Source: an uncultured Hyphomicrobiales bacterium (GTDB lineage: Bacteria > Pseudomonadota > Alphaproteobacteria > Rhizobiales > Beijerinckiaceae). Taken from it: a stretch of DNA of 10,831 nt. Shown here piece after piece: positions 6,186-10,831 of the stretch; within the stretch, counting starts at the first letter, position 1; every line of letters starts with the position of its first letter. Location: positions 1 to 10,831 of the forward strand of contig CAIVAX010000188.1 of the NCBI GenBank assembly GCA_903903935.1. The letters run 5' to 3'. A program made the position numbers and the translations under genes. The notes under the pieces are model-generated. The model was not told where the DNA came from. It did no database searches and saw only the letters and a list, made by a program, of their open reading frames with translations.

Positions 6186-6916
6186 TCTATTCAGGCCCGG
6201 CGCGCGATTATGCGCTCAGCGTATCTAAAACCGGCATTAGTGTGAATGATGCAGCCGGACATAATGGACGCGATAGTCTCACCAATGTAGAATATATCGT
6301 CTTTAATGATATGACCCTCGACACATCTTGGTTCACCAAAACCATGCAATTGGACGCACCAAAGATTGCCGCTTTGGTGGAATTATATATCGCCACCTTC
6401 AATCGCGCCCCCGATGCCGTGGGTCTGAATTATTGGGGCGGCCGGCTCAATGATGGCATGACGCTGGAGGATATTGCCAGAAGCTTTTTTGATCAGCAGG
6501 AATCGCAATCCGCTTATCCCACCCAGCTCTCAGATGCCGCCTTCATCGCAAAAGTCTATCAAAATGCTTTAGGCCGCGCCCCTGATGCAGCAGGTCTTAA
6601 ATATTGGACGCAGGAATTGCAGGCTAGCCATGTCAGCCGTGGCTGTTTTGTCATGGCGCTGATCAATGGTGCCAACGCGCCAACCGGCAATAGCGCGGAT
6701 GCACTTTATCTTCAGAATAAGGAAAAAGTCGGCGCCCATTTTGCCCTAGAGAATGGGCTGAATGATCTGCCCGCGGCCAAATCCGTGCTCGATGGTGTGT
6801 CGATCACCTCGGCGACTGTGACGTCCAGTCAGGCGCTGGCCGATAGCTATTTGAATCTGGCCAGCCAGCCGACTTCCTCGCAATTTGTGGTTCAGCTGAT
6901 CGGCCTGCCCCTTTGA
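6182..6916 (+). CDS. RTX-repeat and DUF4214 C-terminal part of the frameshifted metallopeptidase
   Basis: This is the downstream half of the gene that starts at 5328. The same frame is meaningful back to about 6077, where it encodes NAGAGNDVIFSAGTNDTIDG and then GTGVDRVIY: three RTX-type calcium-binding nonapeptides in a row, typical of type I secreted proteins. The GTG at 6182 is only the first formal start. Then come a beta-rich RTX-associated segment ending LTNVEYIVFNDMTLDTS (to about residue 49), and two DUF4214 repeats at about 62-108 (LYIATFNRAPDAVGLNYW) and 119-165 (VYQNALGRAPDAAGLKYW). DUF4214 is found in secreted and surface proteins, with unclear function. The upstream stop and this GTG overlap as GTGA, which could allow re-initiation, but that would split the RTX block, so I read it as a frameshift product. 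Confidence 0.8.
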   Translation: MIYSGPARDYALSVSKTGISVNDAAGHNGRDSLTNVEYIVFNDMTLDTSWFTKTMQLDAPKIAALVELYIATFNRAPDAVGLNYWGGRLNDGMTLEDIARSFFDQQESQSAYPTQLSDAAFIAKVYQNALGRAPDAAGLKYWTQELQASHVSRGCFVMALINGANAPTGNSADALYLQNKEKVGAHFALENGLNDLPAAKSVLDGVSITSATVTSSQALADSYLNLASQPTSSQFVVQLIGLPL

Positions 6917-6933
6917 GGCTAGGCGGTCAGGGG

Positions 6934-6959
6934 CTGCAAGGTGAGGCTTGACCTTGCAG
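6934..6959. repeat. Inverted repeat after the metallopeptidase stop
   Basis: CTGCAAGGT (6934-6942) and ACCTTGCAG (6951-6959) form a perfect 9-bp stem with an 8-base loop, 17 bases after the stop. No T-run follows, so it is at best a weak terminator or an mRNA 3'-end structure. The loop side also offers an alternative CAAG/CTTG pairing. The GTGAGG within it could be a ribosome-binding site for a TTG start at 6954 of the next gene. Confidence 0.45.
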
Positions 6960-6983
6960 GCCGCCTCGCGCACATCAACGCAA

Positions 6984-7292
6984 ATGACTTTAGCTCCCAA
7001 TTTTAACGATTCGAACGCTGGTCCCGCCGCTCCTACATTGGAGAGCGTCATTTTGCGCCTATGTGCAGAGATTGGGGCGGGCAAATCCATTTGCCCCTCT
7101 GAGGCGGCCAAGGCCATGGCCTTGGAAACCGGCGGGGGCGAATTGGCTTGGCGCGATTGGCTCCTCAAAGTGCGCCGCAGCGCCGTTGCCCTTGCCCATG
7201 CAGGCCAGCTGGTCATCTATCGCAAGGGCAAGCCCGTCGATCCGGATGATTTTCGCGGCGTCTATCGGCTTGGCTTGCCGCGCAGCGAATAA
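6984..7292 (+). CDS. DUF3253 domain protein
   Basis: Small, probably cytoplasmic protein of the DUF3253 family, whose fold resembles winged-helix proteins; no function is established. From ATG 6984 it has 102 residues. The domain runs from TLESVILRLCAEIGAGKSIC through PSEAAKAM, WRDWLLKVRRSAVALAHAG to GKPVDPDDFRGVYRLG, matching the family's GKxICPSE, W..L...VR and G.PVDP..RG.YRL blocks. The frame is open upstream with TTG codons at 6948 and 6954; the latter has GTGAGG at good spacing, so a 112-residue form is possible. It follows the metallopeptidase by 67 bases, in the same direction, without a strong terminator. The last codons and the TAA are inside a 22-bp-period duplication. Confidence 0.85.
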   Translation: MTLAPNFNDSNAGPAAPTLESVILRLCAEIGAGKSICPSEAAKAMALETGGGELAWRDWLLKVRRSAVALAHAGQLVIYRKGKPVDPDDFRGVYRLGLPRSE

Positions 7293-7327
7293 GAGCCTGC
7301 CGCGCAGCGAATAAGAATCTGCCGCGC
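7276..7327. repeat. Tandem duplication (22-bp period) covering the DUF3253 stop codon
   Basis: The 19-base word TGCCGCGCAGCGAATAAGA occurs at 7276-7294 and 7298-7316, and its first 8 bases recur at 7320-7327, a 22-bp period with 2.4 copies. The first copy encodes the C-terminus LPRSE and the TAA stop (7290-7292). Because 22 is not a multiple of three, the second copy gives another frame the same ending. The extra copy is downstream of the stop and does not change the protein. Confidence 0.9.
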
Positions 7328-7513
7328 CTTGGTCCTCTGCAGATCGGCACAAATGCGTGGATTATGTTTACCCTCGGACAAGTCTGTTATGCGATTTGGC
7401 TTTTCAGACTGTCTTGAATAAGATCATATCACACTGAATTGAGACACACAGCAGCGACGGGCGGCTTCGGGTTCGTCTGTCCTGTTTGATATGTGAGGCG
7501 ATTGCGCGGCGCA
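7293..7513. other. Intergenic region before the GGDEF-EAL gene
   Basis: After the tandem repeat this stretch has an AT-rich part (about 7360-7440) that probably carries the promoter of the GGDEF-EAL gene. I found no convincing -35/-10 pair and no terminator hairpin for the DUF3253 gene. Confidence 0.4.
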
Positions 7514-7844
7514 ATGACTGATCGGCTTGAGACTGAAAGCTTGTGGACCAAATTCACCCGCCTGTGGAGCGGTGACCTTGGGGTGCTCGGCGTGCCGCCA
7601 ATGGATGACTATGCCGCAGGGCGCATGCGCGTCGAGCAGATCAATACAGTGATCCGCTATACTCAAGCCATGATGCTGGCCAATATCGTCAACGGCCTTG
7701 TGCTGGTGGCGGCTTTATGGACATAAGCCCAATCAACCACATTAATGATCTGGTTGTTGTCGTTGATCGTGCTGTGTCTATCGCTCTATTTGCGCCGCAC
7801 GCAACGCCCGCAAAAAAAAGCGTCCCCTGACTGTTTCCTCGCGC
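7514..7844 (+). pseudogene. Displaced N-terminal membrane segment of the GGDEF-EAL gene
   Basis: This stretch encodes what looks like the start of the GGDEF-EAL protein but is broken twice. From ATG 7514 (an in-frame GTG at 7493 is possible) it reads MTDRLETESLWTK..., then a hydrophobic segment MMLANIVNGLVLVAALW, then meets an in-frame TAA at 7724-7726. The same frame continues past it as a second convincing helix with a positive end (LMIWLLSLIVLCLSLYLRR). At an A8 tract (7812-7819) the coding sense moves to the frame of the downstream gene: with seven A the reading would be RPQKKRPLTVSSRVIRLSS. A stop-free, seven-A version would give one protein of about 658 residues with six membrane segments. 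Real decay, recoding or sequencing error cannot be separated here. Confidence 0.7.
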
Positions 7845-9491
7845 GTGATCCGTCTCTCCTCGATCTATGCTGGCTTGTTGGGCTCCATCTGGGGACTTGC
7901 CCCGCTGTTGTTTTTTGCCAATTCCAGCACCCATGCGCAGGTTATTCTGATTTGCCTAACCTCCGGCATGATTTGCAGCGGCGCTTTTGTCTTGGCCACT
8001 CTGCCTTCGGCGGCGATCTCCTTCACCATTCCCATCACTCTGGGCTTTATCATTGGTGTGCTGCAAACCGGCGAGCCGATTTATATTTCAGTTGCCATTT
8101 TGACGATTGTCTATCTGGTGGCGATCATGCGGGCGGTGATGACGTTTTCACTGCTGCTCGTCAATCGCGTCTTGTCTCAGATTGCCAGCGAAAAAGCTGC
8201 TGAAACGGATGCGCTCACCGGCCTGCCCAATCGCAAGTGTTTTACTGGTCGGCTCGAGACGGTGATTGAAGATCTCACTGTCAATGGCATTGGCTTTTGC
8301 ATGCTCTATCTTGATTTTGATGATTTCAAATCGATCAATGATCGCTTTGGCCATGCGGCGGGCGATGATTTGTTGATAGAGGCGGCGGCCCGCATGCGCG
8401 CGTGTCTGCGTGAGACAGATTGCATCTCCCGCTTAGGGGGCGATGAATTTGCGGTGATTGGTACTGGCATTAAAGAGCAAAGAGAGGCTGGGCTTCTGGC
8501 CGAGCGGCTCTTGGCGACTTTTGCAACGCCCTTCCAGATTGCTGGTGAAAGCCTCAATATGCATCCCAGCATTGGCATTGCTATGGCACCGCTTGATGGG
8601 CAGGATGCGCAAATTCTTCTGCGCAAGGCCGATGCGGCACTTTATCATTCCAAGCGCGAGCGCCGCGGCATCTTCCATTTCTTCAAAGAAGAATTTGATA
8701 GCCTGTCGCAGGATCGTAAATCCATCGAGACGGATTTGCGTGAGGCTCTCAGGGACAAGCAGTTTCATCTCGTTTATCAGCCCTTCCTCAATCTGGTCAC
8801 CCATGAGGTGACCGGCTATGAAGCCTTGCTGCGCTGGGATCATCCCGTGCGGGGATCTGTGCCGCCCAGCGACTTCATCCCCATTGCGGAATTGAGCTCA
8901 CTGATCGATGAGATTGGCGATTATGTTCTGCGTGAAGCGTTGCAAACAGCCGCCACTTGGCCCAGTCATCTGCGCCTTGCCGTTAATCTCTCCATCCGGC
9001 AATTGCGCAATATGTCTGTGGTCGACAAAATTCGCGCCCAATTGGCTGAATGTGGTGTGCCAGCCCATCGGCTTGAATTGGAGATCACTGAATCCAAAAG
9101 CATGGCCAGCACAAGCCAAGTGGTCGAGATTCTGCATAAGTTACGCGAGCATGGCATTTCGATTGCGCTTGATGACTTTGGCACCGGCTATTCTTCGATG
9201 ACTTATTTGTGTCATTTGCCGGTGGATCGGATCAAGATTGATCGTCTGTTCATCTCCGGCGTTGAATCGCATCTTGAATGCGCCTCGATTGTCAAAGCCA
9301 GTGTGCATTTGGCAGTTGATCTGGGTCGCAAAGTCATTGCAGAAGGCGTCGAAACACCGGCGCAATTGGCCTTTCTCGAAAAGCTCAATTGCCATGAGGC
9401 GCAGGGCTATCTCATCGCGCGCCCCATGCCAGCTGATCAGATTGCTGGCTTTCGTCCGCAGTTGAAACTCAAGCGCCATAGCGCCGCGTGA
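7845..9491 (+). CDS. Membrane-bound GGDEF-EAL protein (c-di-GMP synthesis and hydrolysis), catalytic part
   Basis: Bifunctional-type c-di-GMP enzyme: GGDEF domains make c-di-GMP from two GTP, EAL domains hydrolyse it to pGpG. From GTG 7845 there are 548 residues: four membrane segments (about 7-25, 31-53, 55-74, 79-107), then GGDEF (about 120-280) starting DALTGLPNR with intact GGDEF at 198-202 and the product-inhibition I-site RETD at 189-192, then EAL (about 295-535). The EAL domain keeps EALLRW (Glu326), Asn381, Glu413 (ELEITES), DDFGTGYSS (Asp443, Asp444), Lys464, Glu500 (VIAEGVET) and Gln520 (AQGY), so both domains look competent. No separate sensor domain is seen; the membrane region is the likely input. 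No ribosome-binding site precedes 7845, and the membrane region seems to begin upstream in a broken frame, so this start is formal. It converges with the GDPD gene. Confidence 0.93.
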   Translation: MIRLSSIYAGLLGSIWGLAPLLFFANSSTHAQVILICLTSGMICSGAFVLATLPSAAISFTIPITLGFIIGVLQTGEPIYISVAILTIVYLVAIMRAVMTFSLLLVNRVLSQIASEKAAETDALTGLPNRKCFTGRLETVIEDLTVNGIGFCMLYLDFDDFKSINDRFGHAAGDDLLIEAAARMRACLRETDCISRLGGDEFAVIGTGIKEQREAGLLAERLLATFATPFQIAGESLNMHPSIGIAMAPLDGQDAQILLRKADAALYHSKRERRGIFHFFKEEFDSLSQDRKSIETDLREALRDKQFHLVYQPFLNLVTHEVTGYEALLRWDHPVRGSVPPSDFIPIAELSSLIDEIGDYVLREALQTAATWPSHLRLAVNLSIRQLRNMSVVDKIRAQLAECGVPAHRLELEITESKSMASTSQVVEILHKLREHGISIALDDFGTGYSSMTYLCHLPVDRIKIDRLFISGVESHLECASIVKASVHLAVDLGRKVIAEGVETPAQLAFLEKLNCHEAQGYLIARPMPADQIAGFRPQLKLKRHSAA

Positions 9492-9512
9492 GCAACAGTA
9501 TGCGACGGCGCT
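9480..9512. terminator. Weak hairpin between convergent genes
   Basis: AGCGCCG (9480-9486) and CGGCGCT (9506-9512) form a 7-bp stem with a 19-base loop spanning the GGDEF-EAL stop and filling the 21-base gap to the GDPD stop. The T-run is short (TTTA on the plus strand). It may act as a weak two-way terminator for the converging genes; the long loop makes this uncertain. Confidence 0.3.
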
Positions 9513-10298
9513 TTAGGTCATAATCGGGCCTTCAAAGATCGCCTGATCTGCCCATTGGCGCGCATTGGCCCAATCTTCTTCGGTTTTCACTGTCCAAGCC
9601 ATGACGGGCAGACCAATGCCATGCCGGCATAAAAACGGCACGGCATGCGGCATGTCTTGCACATTATAGGACAGAAAATCAGGCATGCTCTCGCGATAGT
9701 GCAGAAAATGCACCAGACGATGGCGCATGGCCGCATCAAGCCGAATGCCATTTTTCGATTCATCATCGGCCGAGCCATAATCAGCCATAGCGACGACGCC
9801 TAGCGGCAGATAGCGGATCCCAAAGGCCTTACGATGGGAGTGCAGATGCGCCATGATCTGCGGATCAAAACTCTTGATCGCCATAGGGCCTGCATAGGCC
9901 TTGGCGATAGCAGCCGTGCGCTCAGCCAAACGCAGATCCCCATCAAACCGGCTTTTGATTTCACAAATCAGCGGTGTGCGTTTGCCAATGAGAGTACAAA
10001 AATCAGCAAGGGGCAGGGGATGGTCTTGGCTACCCGTCAACGTCAAAGCGCAAAGCTCGCGGCTGGTGCGTTCATCCACGCGCCCGCTTGCGGATGTCAG
10101 CCGCTCCAAAGTGAAATCATGAAAGACAATGGCCTCGCCATCGGCGGATAATTGCACATCACATTCAATCGCACAGCGCTTCTCAATCGCCAGCTGCGCG
10201 GCTGTGGCGCTATTTTCGATAATGCCTTTGGTCGCCTCATGCAGGCCACGATGGGCAATTGGGCGCGCAGTCAGCCAATCGGGACGAAAAACGGACAT
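9513..10298 (-). CDS. Glycerophosphodiester phosphodiesterase (UgpQ-like)
   Basis: Cytoplasmic GDPD-family enzyme that hydrolyses glycerophosphodiesters to glycerol-3-phosphate and an alcohol, in phospholipid turnover. The 261-residue size is usual for the bacterial short form and no signal peptide is present. Catalytic and metal residues are in place: His16 in AHRG, Glu28-Asn29, Glu45 and Asp47 in ECDVQLS, His60 in FHDFTLERLT, Glu113 and Lys115 in ICEIKS; the C-terminal block AWTVKTEEDW...ADQAIFEGP completes the TIM barrel. The ATG shares one base with the TAA of the upstream RidA-like gene (TAATG), so translation is probably coupled. Substrate specificity cannot be told from the sequence. 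Confidence 0.95.
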   Translation of the reverse strand: MSVFRPDWLTARPIAHRGLHEATKGIIENSATAAQLAIEKRCAIECDVQLSADGEAIVFHDFTLERLTSASGRVDERTSRELCALTLTGSQDHPLPLADFCTLIGKRTPLICEIKSRFDGDLRLAERTAAIAKAYAGPMAIKSFDPQIMAHLHSHRKAFGIRYLPLGVVAMADYGSADDESKNGIRLDAAMRHRLVHFLHYRESMPDFLSYNVQDMPHAVPFLCRHGIGLPVMAWTVKTEEDWANARQWADQAIFEGPIMT

Positions 10299-10798
10299 TA
10301 CTCCACCTCAAAAATAGCTTCGATCTCAACACAGGAATTGAGCGGCAATTGCGCCGCCCCAACTGCCGAGCGCGCATGGCGCCCTTGATCGCCAAAGACG
10401 GCGACCATCAAATCCGAGGCACCATTGATCACGCCCGCCAGAGTCGAAAATCCCGGAGCACAGGCGACATAGCCCGTCACACGCACGCAGCGGCGCACCT
10501 GATCGAGCGAGCCCGTCGCAGCCGCCACTTGCGCCAAAATCTGAATTGCACACAGCCGGGCTGCCTCATAGCCGTCTTCAGGGCTGACCTGCGCCCCGAC
10601 AAGGCCTTGATGGGCAGGATCAATGCGCCCCTCTGGCCCTAATGCCAATTGCCCGGCGATAAATAACAATTGGCCGGAGCGCACGGCAGGCACATAATTG
10701 GCCAGCGGAGTGGCGGGCTTTGGCAAAATAAGACCTAGGCGGTGGAGATTGTCTTCTGCACGGATCAAATTGGGCCTCTTGGGTGATGTCTCAGGCAC
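10298..10798 (-). CDS. RidA family protein (YjgF/YER057c/UK114 superfamily, cd02199 type)
   Basis: Small trimer-forming cytoplasmic protein; archetypal RidA hydrolyses reactive enamine/imine intermediates of PLP enzymes, but this subgroup is less well studied. The block order NLHRLGLILP, NYVPAVRSGQLLFIAGQ, GYEAARLCAIQILAQ, GYVACAPGFS, VINGASDLMVAVFGDQGRHA, RSAVGAAQLPLNSCVEIEAIFE is that of the cd02199 subgroup. Counting from GTG 10798 the conserved Arg143 and Glu158 are 15 apart, like Arg105 and Glu120 of E. coli RidA, so deaminase activity is possible. The start is uncertain: GTG 10798 (MPETSPKRPN...), TTG 10768 with AAGAGG six bases upstream (closest to the usual 150-156 residues), or GTG 10822; the frame is open to the right edge. 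I avoided 10822 because it lies in a 16-bp tandem repeat. It overlaps the GDPD gene by one base. Confidence 0.92.
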   Translation of the reverse strand: MPETSPKRPNLIRAEDNLHRLGLILPKPATPLANYVPAVRSGQLLFIAGQLALGPEGRIDPAHQGLVGAQVSPEDGYEAARLCAIQILAQVAAATGSLDQVRRCVRVTGYVACAPGFSTLAGVINGASDLMVAVFGDQGRHARSAVGAAQLPLNSCVEIEAIFEVE

Positions 10799-10802
10799 TG
10801 TG

Positions 10803-10831
10803 CCACTTGGCAAGCTCCCCACTTGGCAAGC
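10803..10831. repeat. Tandem duplication (16-bp period) at the right edge
   Basis: CCACTTGGCAAGC occurs at 10803-10815 and 10819-10831, a 16-bp period. It touches the window edge so more copies may follow. It lies just upstream of the RidA-like start, and a 16-bp period suggests the sequence is noncoding there. The unit GCTTGCCAAG... also has internal dyad symmetry (CTTGGCAAG). Confidence 0.85.

Noticed and set aside
6182..6916. Independent downstream gene starting at GTG 6182 with GTGA coupling
   Set aside because: The same frame upstream of the GTG encodes RTX repeats that continue the preceding protein, so a frameshift is the simpler reading.
7059..7314. Alternative plus-frame ORF ending SLPRSE
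   Set aside because: Its matching C-terminus is produced by the 22-bp duplication; the rest is an out-of-frame reading of the DUF3253 gene.
6746..7352. Minus-strand ORFs over the DUF4214 end and DUF3253 gene
   Set aside because: Antisense to recognisable domains and without family resemblance.
7745..8203. Separate 152-residue protein in this frame
   Set aside because: Only its first 25 residues look real (a membrane helix of the GGDEF-EAL protein); after the A8 tract it is an out-of-frame translation of that gene.
8148..9479. Minus-strand ORFs opposite the GGDEF-EAL gene
   Set aside because: Shadows of a gene with intact catalytic motifs in the plus frame.

Overview
The window looks like a piece of a Hyphomicrobiales (Rhizobiales)-type alphaproteobacterial chromosome. 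The best taxonomic marker is the large porin on the minus strand, whose mature N-terminus (ADLPSRKAAP..., VCDAYGAGFFYIPG) is that of the Porin_2 (Omp2b/RopA) family. The GGDEF-EAL protein, the DUF599, DUF3253 and DUF4214 proteins, the cd02199-type RidA protein and TTAA-N7-TTAA (CtrA-like) sites all fit the same group. I cannot name a genus. No rRNA, tRNA, CRISPR array, transposase or integrase was seen.

Layout. 1-1926 (minus): the first 642 residues of a type I polyketide synthase (KS, linker, start of AT), cut by the left edge. 1927-2287: gap ending in a strong terminator for the porin. 2288-3751 (minus): porin. 3752-4307: long divergent control region with a candidate porin promoter, a perfect 12-bp hairpin in the presumed leader and CtrA-like sites. 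4308-4988 (plus): DUF599 membrane protein. 4989-5327: gap with a 20-bp tandem duplication and a doubtful small minus-strand ORF. 5328-6916 (plus): one ancestral gene for a zinc metallopeptidase with RTX-type repeats and two DUF4214 repeats, now split by a one-base frameshift near 6077. 6984-7292 (plus): DUF3253 protein, whose last codons and stop are tandemly duplicated. 7514-9491 (plus): a membrane GGDEF-EAL protein whose first part carries an in-frame TAA (7724) and a frameshift at an A8 tract (7812-7819), while the catalytic part is intact. 9513-10798 (minus): RidA-like protein and glycerophosphodiester phosphodiesterase, joined by a TAATG overlap; both converge on the GGDEF-EAL gene.

Functionally the window is a set of mostly unrelated envelope, secreted and signalling genes rather than one pathway. 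The only clear operon is ridA-like/GDPD. The most notable points are: (i) two neighbouring plus-strand genes broken in three places within about 1.7 kb, which is either real decay, recoding or sequence error; (ii) three independent short tandem duplications (periods 20, 22 and 16 bp) each sitting at or next to a gene end; (iii) a metallopeptidase whose HExxHxxGxx motif lacks the usual third metzincin ligand; (iv) an elaborate porin control region. I found no convincing new multi-gene defence or mobile system here.
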